In this document: one piece after another, positions 8,899-17,816 of the stretch
Layout of the letters: each line of letters begins with the position of its first letter
Numbering within the stretch: position 1 is the stretch's first letter
DNA from: Bacteroidota bacterium
GTDB lineage: Bacteria; Bacteroidota; Rhodothermia; Rhodothermales; UBA10348
Direction: 5' to 3'
Length of the DNA stretch: 53,249 bases
Assembly (NCBI GenBank): GCA_027622005.1
Contig: JAQBZH010000018.1
Location: 1-53,249 of the forward strand
Notes under the pieces: generated by a model
What the model was told of the DNA's origin: nothing
Databases searched by the model: none
Seen by the model: only the letters and a program-made list of their open reading frames with translations
Program-made: the position numbers and the translations under genes

Positions 8899-10746
8899 AT
8901 GCTTTTCGATACCCTCTCCGTTGCATGGCCTTATTTTTTAGCCGCCTTGATTTCGGGAACGATGTTTCTGATCTCGAAGCGTCTGAAAAAGAATGCAACA
9001 ACCAATTATTTTTCCCTTTGCGTAGCTGCGGCCTGCTTTTGGTCCTTTTTTTCCGGACTTCATCTGGTGGTGCCAGAACTTAGTTCGAAAATATTTTGGA
9101 GCGATTTGACCTATTTAGCCATCGCTCCTCTTCCTGTTATTTGGTTTGTGCTGGCACTGTCTTACTCTAGAAACCGGCAAGACATTCAGGTACGCACGAT
9201 AGCTTGGCTATCCATTATTCCGCTCATCACGCTTGTACTCGTACCTACCAACGGACTTCATTATTGGGTGTTTGGTTCGGCATCTCCGCTTAATACTCCA
9301 GATTTTAGTTCATTCAGTCGAGTATTTGGGCCCTGGTTTTGGGTCCACACCACGTTTTCGTATACCCTCATATTGGCCGGAATAGGCATATTTGCGCGCT
9401 GTATGATCCAGTCTCAGGGGCATTTCCGAAAACAAACGATCATCATGTTGATAGGATCGCTCATACCACTGGTGTTCAACGCGATCTATTTATTGAACGA
9501 TGAATCCCACTTGAGATTGGATTACACCCCTGTTGCCTTTGCAGCAACGGGGGCGGTCTATTTCCTAGGTCTATTCAAGTACAAAATGCTTGACCTTATG
9601 CCAATCGCCCGGGCAGAAATCGTTCGGTCGATGGAAGACGCTGTTATCGTTACGGATATGAACGGATATATTCTAGACACGAATGAATCGGCCAACCAAT
9701 TAAATTCTTCAAACAATAGCCCTGAAATTGGAAAACATATTAGATCAGAATTTCCATTCCTCGAGGAATATTGGATAGATAATCAAGCGACATTTCGCTC
9801 TAGTCGCGAAATACAACGTTCGTCCTCTCCCGAAGAAGAATGGTACCGGGTGGACACCAAAACCATTCTAAACTCCTCGAAGACCCCAGAAGGGTGGCTT
9901 TATGTTCTCCGTGACATCAGTGTCGACAAACGAGCCGTCCGGCAACGTCAGGAAGCGATGAAAAAGTTGGAGGAATTTTCGGCTTTAAAATCGGCTTTTG
10001 TTTCCAATATGAGTCACGACATTCGAAGTCCGTTGGCCGGGATCATTGGCCTGGCCGACGTTTTGGTTGAAGAATGCGAAGGCGAACAACTTGAGTTCGC
10101 AGCAATGATCCGGGACAGCGGTAATCAATTGTTCAGGGTGTTGAACTCGATGCTATCGATAGTCCATTTGTCCTCGGGGACCCTCGATCAAAATGCAGAA
10201 GTCATCAATCTGACAATGCTTTCAAGAAGAGTAACGTCGATTGTGGAACGCGAAATCGCGGAGAAAAACGTTGATTTTGAAGTTTCTTTGCCAGAGGATG
10301 TGGTTGAAGCTGAGCACGACCCAAATTACCTAACGCACGCATTGACGCTTATCCTGGAGTGTTCGGTTCTCTTTACCGATCAAGGAAAGATCCAATTTGA
10401 CCTCAAGTCGGATCATGACGAACTCGTTTTTCAGATCTCCGACACGGGCCGAGGATTTGAGCCTGCCTTCCAGAAATCCATTTACGAGGCCCTCAATGTA
10501 AAGGAAATGGCCAATTTTGGGATTGATAAAGGGTCGGAGCTTGCCCTTCGCGTAGCCAACGGGTTGATTGAACAAATGGGCGGAACTCTTCAAATTACGT
10601 CAGAATTGGGTGTGGGAACGACTTTCACGGTTCGTCTACCTTCAGCCTGGACTCCAGTGGAAGCCTCAGTTCCGGTCGATAATCCACTTCCTAGTTCCCG
10701 TTCGCGAATAGTGGAAACGAAGTCCAACCCAGACCCAGTCCATTAG
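8899..10746 (+). CDS. 7TM-PAS-type histidine kinase with atypical ATP-binding domain
   Basis: Residues 1-230 hold seven to eight hydrophobic helices matching the histidine-kinase 7TM N-terminal region. A PAS domain follows (~240-335, starting MEDAVIVTDMNG). Then comes a HisKA dimerisation helix with the phospho-acceptor His373 in SHDIRSPL, and a HATPase_c domain (~465-595). In the HATPase domain the N box reads LILECSVLFT instead of the usual LLSNAIKFT, so the Mg-binding Asn is replaced by Cys. The G1 (DTGRGFE) and late GxGT-like (GVGTTF) motifs remain. No response regulator lies beside it. It may be a kinase-dead sensor or act as a phosphatase. The 3' end overlaps dgcA (convergent) by 56 bp. 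Confidence 0.85.
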   Translation: MLFDTLSVAWPYFLAALISGTMFLISKRLKKNATTNYFSLCVAAACFWSFFSGLHLVVPELSSKIFWSDLTYLAIAPLPVIWFVLALSYSRNRQDIQVRTIAWLSIIPLITLVLVPTNGLHYWVFGSASPLNTPDFSSFSRVFGPWFWVHTTFSYTLILAGIGIFARCMIQSQGHFRKQTIIMLIGSLIPLVFNAIYLLNDESHLRLDYTPVAFAATGAVYFLGLFKYKMLDLMPIARAEIVRSMEDAVIVTDMNGYILDTNESANQLNSSNNSPEIGKHIRSEFPFLEEYWIDNQATFRSSREIQRSSSPEEEWYRVDTKTILNSSKTPEGWLYVLRDISVDKRAVRQRQEAMKKLEEFSALKSAFVSNMSHDIRSPLAGIIGLADVLVEECEGEQLEFAAMIRDSGNQLFRVLNSMLSIVHLSSGTLDQNAEVINLTMLSRRVTSIVEREIAEKNVDFEVSLPEDVVEAEHDPNYLTHALTLILECSVLFTDQGKIQFDLKSDHDELVFQISDTGRGFEPAFQKSIYEALNVKEMANFGIDKGSELALRVANGLIEQMGGTLQITSELGVGTTFTVRLPSAWTPVEASVPVDNPLPSSRSRIVETKSNPDPVH

Positions 10747-11779
10747 CCGACGTCAATTTTCCGGCATTCATCGTTACCAGCGTTTCAAATGGGTCTGTCG
10801 CGAGGTCCAGATGCCCATCCAAATCGTAATAAACGACACTTGGGTGAGCAGCGCCAAACAAAAGAGCGGCGTTTATCGATAAAGCGGACTCATCCATACA
10901 GCCCAACATCGTTTGCATTCCCGCTGCACTTGCAATCGCTTCGATGCGAGAGGAGGCCAACAGACCCCCCATTTTCTGCAGTTTAATGTTGATAAATCGA
11001 ACCACTCCCAGATCTGCAATGCGTTTGGCATCGTCAAGGGTTTGAACGGCTTCGTCAGCCATGACCGGAATGGAGGTCGCCTTCGCAGCATCCGCAAGCA
11101 AGGAAAGGTCCCTTTTTGACGTTGGTTGCTCTAGATAGCGTAAATCCAGTGTGGCATTGTGCTTTTCTAATCGCTCAACCTGGCTGGGTGAATAGCCCTG
11201 GTTCGCATCCAAAGCGAGCATAATATCAGGTCCAAATTCATTCCTCAACCCGGTCAAACGCTCGATATCTTGATCTACGCTGTGGCCTCCTTTGACTTTT
11301 ACGAAATGAATGCCCTGGCTTACCAGCAAACGAGCCCTTTCCAACGTTTCGTCGAACGAAGAAATGCCAATTGTAACGCTTGTTGATACGGGTCGAAGGT
11401 TGAGGTTCGATCCTCCCATCCATTCAAGGCACGACTGATGAGCGGCGCGAGACGACACGTCGGCGAGCGCCATGTCCAAAGCCGTCATTGCCGATGGCGT
11501 GGATTTCATAGCCGACAGGGTTGAACTCCAAAAGGCCTCGTCGGACACGTCGGCATTTGAAATGCGGCCCAGCAAGTGATGCAGGGCAGCAAGCGACATT
11601 TCAGGAGTTTCGCCCGTTACGTCCGGAGCCGGAGCCGCACAACCGATCCCTTTAACTCCCGTATCGGTTTCAATCACCAGAAAATGATTAACTGTATCTG
11701 TTATAGTTACATAAGCTATCGTGTACGGAACGGTAAGTGGAATCGCGAGGGAATGAACGGCCGCATGTACGATCTTCAT
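10691..11779 (-). CDS. dgcA: Enolase-superfamily racemase/epimerase, DgcA-like
   Basis: Member of the mandelate racemase/muconate lactonizing group, dipeptide-epimerase branch. The KxK acid/base pair Lys161/Lys163, metal ligands Asp191, Glu217 and Asp242, and the opposite base Lys266 (INIKLQK) are all present. The gene follows dgcN (DUF1611) by 25 nt. That pairing is known from a D-glutamate route in which DgcN acetylates D-Glu and DgcA racemises N-acetyl-D-Glu to the L form. I assign DgcA from this context; L-Ala-D/L-Glu epimerase activity is the main alternative. Confidence 0.8.
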   Translation of the reverse strand: MKIVHAAVHSLAIPLTVPYTIAYVTITDTVNHFLVIETDTGVKGIGCAAPAPDVTGETPEMSLAALHHLLGRISNADVSDEAFWSSTLSAMKSTPSAMTALDMALADVSSRAAHQSCLEWMGGSNLNLRPVSTSVTIGISSFDETLERARLLVSQGIHFVKVKGGHSVDQDIERLTGLRNEFGPDIMLALDANQGYSPSQVERLEKHNATLDLRYLEQPTSKRDLSLLADAAKATSIPVMADEAVQTLDDAKRIADLGVVRFINIKLQKMGGLLASSRIEAIASAAGMQTMLGCMDESALSINAALLFGAAHPSVVYYDLDGHLDLATDPFETLVTMNAGKLTSANGLGLGWTSFPLFANGN

Positions 11780-11804
11780 AGCAACATTTTTGGATGATAA
11801 ACGC

Positions 11805-12965
11805 CTAAATGGGCTTCCGCGTCCTCAAATGCGGCTCAATTAGCTGAATGAGCCGATCACAACCCTCAATAAATACATTCACGGCTGGCCGGCTAAACTG
11901 TTTTTCGTAATCAGCACAAATAGTCTCAACCTGGGCTTTGATCATTCCTTTTGGGTTAATCGTAATGGCAGCCACTCGCTTATCGGAAAGGAGCTCCAGC
12001 GCCTGAATTTGGCGCGACATCAGAGGCATAGGAAGGTCTTCGAACCCATCAAACGTTTTGCGCGATGGTACATCTTGAAGGAGAAGAACATCCGGTTGAA
12101 CGGAAGCAACCAGTTCAAGACCGCCCGGATAAGCGGGGTGCAACAACGCGCCTTGGCCTTCCACAATGACGACATCTGGGGCAGCCTCATGCCAGGCTCT
12201 TCGAACCACGTGTTCAATTTCACCCGCAACAAAATCATTCACGAGTGAATCCAAACGAATGCTGAACCGAGCACCCTGCATCCAGGCCGTTTGACCAGTA
12301 CCTATCATTTCTGCAGAGTACCCTTTGGCTTTAAGCGCATTTCTAAGGATCCAGGCGGTCGTGCGTTTGCCAGATGCCGAATCAGTACCAAGTACCAACA
12401 CTCGCACTGACTGGACTTCGCGTACCTTCCCCTCATAAAAATGAAGGTCCCTTCGATGCGGCGGTTTGCGAACGTCAAACAGAGTGACGTTGTGAACGGC
12501 GGCAAGTTTTATTAGCTCTTCGTCTTCGCTCAAGAAAACGTGCAGCCCAGAATAGACGTCCAGTCCGTTGGAAATGGCTTTCGCGACGGCCACTCGTGCA
12601 TGATCCGGTAAAACTCCCCCATCTGTAGCCAAGCCAACGACAAATGCACCCGAACCATCTGGCAGTCGGTCTATAGCCTCCTTTAGAGTCGCTACGATTG
12701 GAATGCCGTTGTCACGACCATCTAGAAAAGCCCCGGCATCTTGACCGGCAAACACCGGATCGATAACCGCCCGAACATCAAATCGCTCAGTAAATCGGAT
12801 CAGTCCATGGGCAGTTTTCCCCCTAGTCGAATCCAGGCAGTGGGCGCAGTAAACAACAGCAGGGATCGGAATCAGCTGTGTAGGCGCCGCGGCACGGATA
12901 CCGTGGTCGCCACTCCCGTGGTTGCCACTCCCGTGGTCGCTATTGAGTTGATCGCTCGACATCAC
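11805..12965 (-). CDS. dgcN: DUF1611 protein, DgcN-like D-glutamate N-acetyltransferase
   Basis: Cytosolic DUF1611 family protein. An N-terminal Rossmann-like domain (~35-165) is followed by a P-loop-like NTPase fold domain starting at VLVLGTDSASGKRTTAW (GTDSASGKRT is the modified Walker A). Members act with DgcA in D-amino-acid use. The ATG overlaps the DAHP synthase stop by 4 nt (ATGA), so translation is likely coupled. The first ~30 residues are a species-specific His/Gly/Ser extension (DHGSGNHGSGDHG) made by a 15-bp tandem repeat. Enzyme activity is inferred from family and pairing with dgcA. Confidence 0.78.
   Translation of the reverse strand: MMSSDQLNSDHGSGNHGSGDHGIRAAAPTQLIPIPAVVYCAHCLDSTRGKTAHGLIRFTERFDVRAVIDPVFAGQDAGAFLDGRDNGIPIVATLKEAIDRLPDGSGAFVVGLATDGGVLPDHARVAVAKAISNGLDVYSGLHVFLSEDEELIKLAAVHNVTLFDVRKPPHRRDLHFYEGKVREVQSVRVLVLGTDSASGKRTTAWILRNALKAKGYSAEMIGTGQTAWMQGARFSIRLDSLVNDFVAGEIEHVVRRAWHEAAPDVVIVEGQGALLHPAYPGGLELVASVQPDVLLLQDVPSRKTFDGFEDLPMPLMSRQIQALELLSDKRVAAITINPKGMIKAQVETICADYEKQFSRPAVNVFIEGCDRLIQLIEPHLRTRKPI
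12901..12945 (-). repeat. Three tandem 15-bp units coding a His/Gly/Ser stretch in DgcN
   Basis: Units at 12901-12915, 12916-12930 and 12931-12945. The first two differ by one base and the third is more diverged. Read on the minus strand they encode D/N-H-G-S-G units near the DgcN N-terminus. Likely slippage-derived. Confidence 0.8.
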
Positions 12966-14347
12966 GAAGCCTCCTTTCTCATGGCCCTACGTTTTCGAAC
13001 GATTGCAAAGGCTAATTCAAGCGCTTGCTCACCGTTTAATCTTGGATCTACTTCGCTTTGATAAGCTCTTGACAGATCGGCTTCGTCGAGACCGCGGGCA
13101 CCCCCAATACATTCGGTTACATTTTCACCCGTCAATTCAAGGTGTACCCCACCCAAAATGGTGCCCACATCAGCATGTATATCGAACGCCTGTTCTAATT
13201 CAGAAAGGATATTTTTAAACCGGCGCGTTTTGATTCCCGCTCCAACAATCTCTGTATTGCCATGCATGGGGTCACACGTCCATAAAACTTCGTGACCAGA
13301 CGCGGAAATTGCCCGGAGCAGTGGTGGCAGGTATTTTTCAATGGAAGATGCACCGAACCGCGTGATCAAAGTTACTTTTCCCGACTCATTGGCCGGATTG
13401 ACCCGGTCCAAAAGGGGTAGCAGCAATGCTTTGGTCATTCCCGGCCCGGTTTTTATTCCGATCGGATTCCGGATGCCACGAATGTATTCGATATGCGCCC
13501 CATCGATCTGATTGGTTCGCTTCCCAATCCAAGGAAAGTGAGTCGATAAGTTGTACGCCTGGCCCGACGACTCTGAAATTCTTGTAAATGCTTCTTCGTA
13601 GGGCAAAAGTAGTGCTTCATGGCTGGTGTAGAACGAAACCCGATCGATATCGCCAATTGGATTAGAGGTTACCGCTTCCATAAACCGCAATGCTTCCAGA
13701 ATGGAGTCTACAATACCCTGATATTCGAGCCTTAAGCCATCGTGTTCGACAAATCCCAGATCCCAGTTTTCCGGATGATTGAGGTCGGCAAATCCGCCTT
13801 CTCCCAGCGCCCTGATATAATTGAGGGACATAGCCGAGTGCTCGTAAGCCTTTATCATCCGTTTTGGCGCCGGACGACGCGCTTGGCGGCCAAACTCCGG
13901 GGCGTTGACAATATCGCCGCGGTAAGAAGGCAATATCTCGCCATTATTTTCTTCCATATCGGAGGAACGCGGCTTGGCGTACTGCCCCGCAAATCTTCCG
14001 ACGCGAATAACTGGCATTCTTAGTCCGTAGACCAGAACCAGACTCATCTGGAGCAATACCTTCAGCCGATTGGAAATAATATCTGGACGACATTCCGAGA
14101 ACAACTCCGCGCAATCGCCGCCTTGAAGGAGAAAGCGGCGTCCAGCAGCAGCTCCGGCCAATTGGCCCCTTAATCGATCGACTTCCCAAGGAGTGACCAA
14201 GGGGGGTTTCGATTCCAGTTCCCGGACAACTTCGTTCAATTGAATGGTGTCGTCAAACGCGGGTTGCTGTTCCGCTTCGTGCCGCCGCCAGGAATCCCGG
14301 GTCCAGGGTGGATCAACAACTTGAGAAATGTTTGAAGCTGGCTGCAT
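12962..14347 (-). CDS. Class II DAHP synthase
   Basis: First committed step of aromatic amino acid biosynthesis: phosphoenolpyruvate plus erythrose-4-phosphate to DAHP. It belongs to the plant/mycobacterial-type class II family. The markers are FLLQGGDCAE (metal-binding Cys), GRFAGQYAKPRS, the GIRNPIG(I/V)K motif and WTCDPMHGNT with the metal-ligand His. Length 461 is normal. It starts a compact minus-strand operon, overlapping dgcN by 4 nt. Combining shikimate entry with D-glutamate genes in one transcript is unexpected; see findings. Confidence 0.95.
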   Translation of the reverse strand: MQPASNISQVVDPPWTRDSWRRHEAEQQPAFDDTIQLNEVVRELESKPPLVTPWEVDRLRGQLAGAAAGRRFLLQGGDCAELFSECRPDIISNRLKVLLQMSLVLVYGLRMPVIRVGRFAGQYAKPRSSDMEENNGEILPSYRGDIVNAPEFGRQARRPAPKRMIKAYEHSAMSLNYIRALGEGGFADLNHPENWDLGFVEHDGLRLEYQGIVDSILEALRFMEAVTSNPIGDIDRVSFYTSHEALLLPYEEAFTRISESSGQAYNLSTHFPWIGKRTNQIDGAHIEYIRGIRNPIGIKTGPGMTKALLLPLLDRVNPANESGKVTLITRFGASSIEKYLPPLLRAISASGHEVLWTCDPMHGNTEIVGAGIKTRRFKNILSELEQAFDIHADVGTILGGVHLELTGENVTECIGGARGLDEADLSRAYQSEVDPRLNGEQALELAFAIVRKRRAMRKEAS

Positions 14348-14508
14348 GCTGAGGTTGGCTTAATTCAAGTCCTAAGGTACTACCTATTAGCCAGAAGCTG
14401 AATTAGGCCAGACGGGGTATTTTTTCATCCATATCTGATTCTTCGAGAACACACACAGGATGGAAACGTTTGCGATAGCTGACATCCGTAAATAGGTAGA
14501 TTGAAGAA

Positions 14509-15417
14509 ATGAAAAGATTTATTGCACCGCTTGTTTTGGGACTTGGAATAGTTTTTTTCGCGACTGGTTGTGACGGCGATAGCGGCACCAAAGCGCCGAA
14601 CCCCAAAGTTCAGATGTCAATCAGTACAACAACTTTAAAGCCGCTTAAAGAAGGCTTTTTGTACAAAGCGTGGGCGCGAGTGGATGGTGTTTATTACCCC
14701 ACAGATGCTTTTAATGTGACGGAAACCGGCCAGTTTCTAACTTCCGGCAGCCAATTTAGAGACAAATCATTTGTCCTTGAGGCCGATATTACGGACGCTG
14801 ATCTGGTATTAATATCCATCGAAGGCAAAACAGGCTCCGCTACTGCACCTTCCAATAGCGTCATACTGGCCGGCGATGTTTCAGGGGTAAATGCGACCTT
14901 AACCTCCGCGCATACAGATGCAATGGGTGGAAATTTGACCGGCCAAACAGGGCAGTTGACTATTATGACCCCTTCTGACATCGATTTGACTAATGAGGCC
15001 TTTGGAGTCTGGTACGTTACGGTTTCAGGCACCGTTCTTACAAAGGGTCTTACTCTCCCAACCTTGAATCCAGGTTGGGTTTATCAGGGGTGGGTCGAAG
15101 TAGGGGGCAACCTTCTTTCCACGGGGCGATTCCGTTCTACAAACCTCAGTGACTCCAATTTGTATGGTTTTCCAGACGGACCGTCATTTCCAGGGGAAGA
15201 CTTTTTTATTAATCCACCCACAGGGGTTACGTTTCCGCTTAATCTCGCAAATGCAAAGATCTCGATTACGGTCGAACCTCAGCCTGACGATTCAGCCGAT
15301 CCGTCCGGAATCGTCGTTCTTACTGGTCAACTACCTGCCGCAATCGTAGGGAGATCTGCTCACGCATTGACGGCTACCGGAGCCGCAATTCCAAACGCAA
15401 CGATTTCAATATTCTAG
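14509..15417 (+). CDS. Lipoprotein with two anti-sigma-K-like domains
   Basis: The signal sequence ends in FATGC, so Cys21 should be lipidated. The mature protein has two repeats of one pattern, at ~45-150 (LKEGFLYKAWARVDGVYYPT...) and ~180-295 (LNPGWVYQGWVEVGGNLLST...). Each has the YxGW-V-GG-STG(R/T)F signature I associate with the extracytoplasmic RskA/anti-sigma-K C-terminal domain. No N-terminal zinc-binding or sigma-binding domain is present, so it is not a full anti-sigma factor. It probably sits in the periplasm or outer membrane. The 3' end overlaps hpf (convergent) by 12 bp. Function unknown. Confidence 0.7.
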   Translation: MKRFIAPLVLGLGIVFFATGCDGDSGTKAPNPKVQMSISTTTLKPLKEGFLYKAWARVDGVYYPTDAFNVTETGQFLTSGSQFRDKSFVLEADITDADLVLISIEGKTGSATAPSNSVILAGDVSGVNATLTSAHTDAMGGNLTGQTGQLTIMTPSDIDLTNEAFGVWYVTVSGTVLTKGLTLPTLNPGWVYQGWVEVGGNLLSTGRFRSTNLSDSNLYGFPDGPSFPGEDFFINPPTGVTFPLNLANAKISITVEPQPDDSADPSGIVVLTGQLPAAIVGRSAHALTATGAAIPNATISIF

Positions 15418-15783
15418 GTCGGTATCTGGGGGATTTTCGATTTCTGGAAGCACTTTGACCCCCATTGCCCGTTTCCGACGATCTTTAGAGACGCTGCGGG
15501 CTTTCCTCAGCTGCCGTTCAGCTGCGCTAAAGGCAGATTGAACGGCCTCATTAATATTTTCAGATTTAGAAATGCCAGCTATGTTTTCTGGTTTGTGATA
15601 AAGAACGATCGTTGCTGCGTATTGATTGACGGTTGGTTTTCCTGATAACTGTTTGATCGAAAGATGGGCTCCTGTGATGTCATGATGCCCCTTTTCGAAT
15701 TGTTTTATTCTTTCTTCTATCCAGTCGTGCGTGCTTTTGGAGATTTGTAGGTGATCGAGATGTAGTTCGACATTAATAGCCAT
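15406..15783 (-). CDS. hpf: Short ribosome hibernation promoting factor (HPF/RaiA family)
   Basis: 125-residue protein with the beta-alpha-beta-beta-beta-alpha HPF/YfiA fold pattern (LQISKSTHDWIEERIKQFEK ... ATIVLYHKP ... NINEAVQSAFSAAERQLRK) and the basic KDRRKR tail. It binds the 30S subunit decoding region in stationary phase. The C-terminal dimerisation domain of long HPF is absent, so it is the short type. Monocistronic. Confidence 0.9.
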   Translation of the reverse strand: MAINVELHLDHLQISKSTHDWIEERIKQFEKGHHDITGAHLSIKQLSGKPTVNQYAATIVLYHKPENIAGISKSENINEAVQSAFSAAERQLRKARSVSKDRRKRAMGVKVLPEIENPPDTDLEY

Positions 15784-15921
15784 AAGCGATTTACCTCAAA
15801 GGCGAATAAATTGGGACGAATAAATAAAGTTGGTAAAACCATACCCAATGAACATCATATCTGGACTTGGCCTGGATAAAGGATCGTTCCCGGCCAGGCC
15901 CAACACAATACTTGTACAATA

Positions 15922-17394
15922 TTAGAAACCGTAAAGATCTCCAAATTTTGAGTTCACATATTCCATCCAGGAATCGGCGGAAAGAGGGGAGCCGGTAGCG
16001 TCTTGTAAGATTTGTCCGGACGATTTACGCCGTCCATATTGATGAACATTGGTTCGGAGCCACAACAACAAGTCAGAGAAGTCTCCATTGGCCGTTTTGA
16101 CGTCAAGGTCTGGAATAGATCGCTTGGCAGCGGCGAAGAGCTGGGCCGACATCAAATTTCCAATCGCATAGGTCGGAAAGTATCCTATGGCTCCCAACGA
16201 CCAATGAATATCCTGAAGCACCCCTTCGGAATCGGATGATGGACGAATGCCCAGCCAGTCCTCCATTCGATCGTTCCATTCGCGCGGAAGGTCTTCAACC
16301 GTAATTTTGCCGCTTATCAGGTCTTGTTCCAGTTCAAAACGGAGCATGATGTGAAGGTTGTACGTGACCTCGTCGGCTTCCACGCGGATTAAAGACGGGG
16401 CTACGGCGTTTGCCGACCGATAAAACGTCTCCATATCGACCCTTCCAAGCGCTTCGGGGAATGCCTTTTGGGCACGTGGAAAGTAATGTTGCCAAAACGG
16501 GCGGCTTCTCCCAATTAGGTTCTCCCAAAGGCGAGATTGCGATTCGTGTATTCCGAGCGATGTGCCATCCGCCAGCGGCGTACCCTCTAGCGCCATATCG
16601 ATACCCTGCTCATACATCGCGTGCCCTGCTTCATGCAGCGTTCCGAAAAAGCCCGGATTGAAAAACTGAGGATCAACCCGGGTGGTAATCCGAACATCTG
16701 TTATCGAAAAGGCGGTTGAAAACGGATGGGCGGATACGTCTTGCCTTCCATGGTGAAAGTTGTATCCCAATTGCTTTGCTACTTCAATTCCAAACGCCCA
16801 TTGGGCTTCGTGTGGAAAATTTCCATGGACAGCGGTGTCCGTAATGGGAGGCGCTGCCGCAATAGTTTTGACCAACGGCACCAATTGCTCTCTAAGGTCA
16901 GAAAACACCCTTGCCACCTGGGCGGTGGTCATTCCCTCCTCATATTGATCCAAAAGCGCGTCATACGGCGATTCGGAATACCCCAAAGCTTCCGCGTGCT
17001 CGATAGTTAGATCTACAATGGTTGACAGATGGGGCGCAAACTTTGAAAAGTTGTTAGTTGCCCGAGCCTTTTGCCAGGCACCTTTGGAGCGTCCAGAAGC
17101 CACAGCCATCCTGGCAATAAGGTCTGCAGGTACTTTAGTGGCCTTTTCTACGTCTTTTCGGGTGATTCTGACTAGGTCCTGATCTACTTCAGACTCCGGC
17201 GTTGCAGATTCAAGCAGTCGAGAGGTATCGTCGTCGGTAAGTAGTTCATGCGCAAAGGAACGCAAGGTAGCCACCTGGCGAGCCCGGCTTTCTTCAGCCC
17301 CTTCCGGCATATACGTTTCCTGATCCCATTCTAAAATAGCGGCAGCGTGGCTGAGGTCAGTTATTCTCGAAAGGCGATCTCGTAGATCCTGCAT
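15922..17394 (-). CDS. M32 family metallocarboxypeptidase (Taq type)
   Basis: Thermostable carboxypeptidase 1 family, zinc or cobalt dependent, cytosolic, broad C-terminal residue removal. HEAGH at residues 254-258 supplies two metal ligands and the catalytic Glu255. HESQSRLWEN with Glu284 supplies the third ligand, as in the family (HES/TQ motif). Length 490 is typical. It lies just upstream of tRNA-Thr in the opposite direction and marks the left core flank of the island. Confidence 0.96.
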   Translation of the reverse strand: MQDLRDRLSRITDLSHAAAILEWDQETYMPEGAEESRARQVATLRSFAHELLTDDDTSRLLESATPESEVDQDLVRITRKDVEKATKVPADLIARMAVASGRSKGAWQKARATNNFSKFAPHLSTIVDLTIEHAEALGYSESPYDALLDQYEEGMTTAQVARVFSDLREQLVPLVKTIAAAPPITDTAVHGNFPHEAQWAFGIEVAKQLGYNFHHGRQDVSAHPFSTAFSITDVRITTRVDPQFFNPGFFGTLHEAGHAMYEQGIDMALEGTPLADGTSLGIHESQSRLWENLIGRSRPFWQHYFPRAQKAFPEALGRVDMETFYRSANAVAPSLIRVEADEVTYNLHIMLRFELEQDLISGKITVEDLPREWNDRMEDWLGIRPSSDSEGVLQDIHWSLGAIGYFPTYAIGNLMSAQLFAAAKRSIPDLDVKTANGDFSDLLLWLRTNVHQYGRRKSSGQILQDATGSPLSADSWMEYVNSKFGDLYGF

Positions 17395-17596
17395 AAATGT
17401 TGTCGGAGGAAAAGGGTGATGGTGAGCTTGAATATAACCCTAGAAACGCGGAGGGGAGAAACGCGAACTACAGAATTGGAGGTTGGATACGCGATGTTGC
17501 GCCTTCTATCTCCAAAATCCCCCAACCCGAACCACTCACGTGGTGAATAAACCGTGATTAGGACCTCCCTCTAGGGCCTCACCGGGGTCATTTGTC

Positions 17597-17625
17597 TTGA
17601 CTGCGCTATTGGATAGGCGTAACTT
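17597..17625 (+). promoter_or_regulatory. Sigma-70-like promoter of tRNA-Thr
   Basis: TTGACT (17597-17602), a 17-bp spacer and TAACTT (17620-17625) lie about 49 bp upstream of the mature tRNA 5' end. It fits the E. coli-type -35/-10 layout rather than the Bacteroidota -33/-7 type. Confidence 0.55.
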
Positions 17626-17673
17626 TGCTGTCCTGCGCAAAAACCGATAATTACTTCGATGCTTTGCGCAAAT

Positions 17674-17749
17674 GCCAATGTAGCTCAGTTGGTAGAGCAG
17701 CTCATTCGTAATGAGCAGGTCGGCGGTTCGAGTCCGCCCATTGGCTCCA
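17674..17749 (+). tRNA. tRNA-Thr (anticodon CGT)
   Basis: Full cloverleaf. The acceptor GCCAATG pairs with CATTGGC. The D-arm is GCTC...GAGC. The anticodon stem GCTCA/TGAGC encloses the loop TTCGTAA, so the anticodon is CGT, reading ACG. The T-arm is GGCGG/CCGCC with TTCGAGT. The discriminator is T and CCA is encoded (17747-17749). Its 3' part serves as the integration site of the adjacent island. Confidence 0.96.
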
Positions 17750-17750
17750 C
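17701..17750 (+). repeat. attL: 50-bp direct repeat inside tRNA-Thr
   Basis: Identical, base for base, to 40450-40499. It covers the anticodon arm to the CCA end plus one base. Such a repeat is the usual scar of tyrosine-recombinase integration into a tRNA 3' end. Confidence 0.92.
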
Positions 17751-17783
17751 TGTTTTAATCGGGTCGACTGCTCCGCAGTCGTG

Positions 17784-17816
17784 AACGCCTCATTCTTAAC
17801 TGGATGGGGCGTTTTT
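17784..17816 (+). terminator. Terminator after tRNA-Thr
   Basis: AACGCCTCAT (17784-17793) pairs with ATGGGGCGTT (17804-17813) with one mismatch and runs into five T. A second hairpin without a T-run (17765-17771 with 17775-17781) precedes it. Confidence 0.8.
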
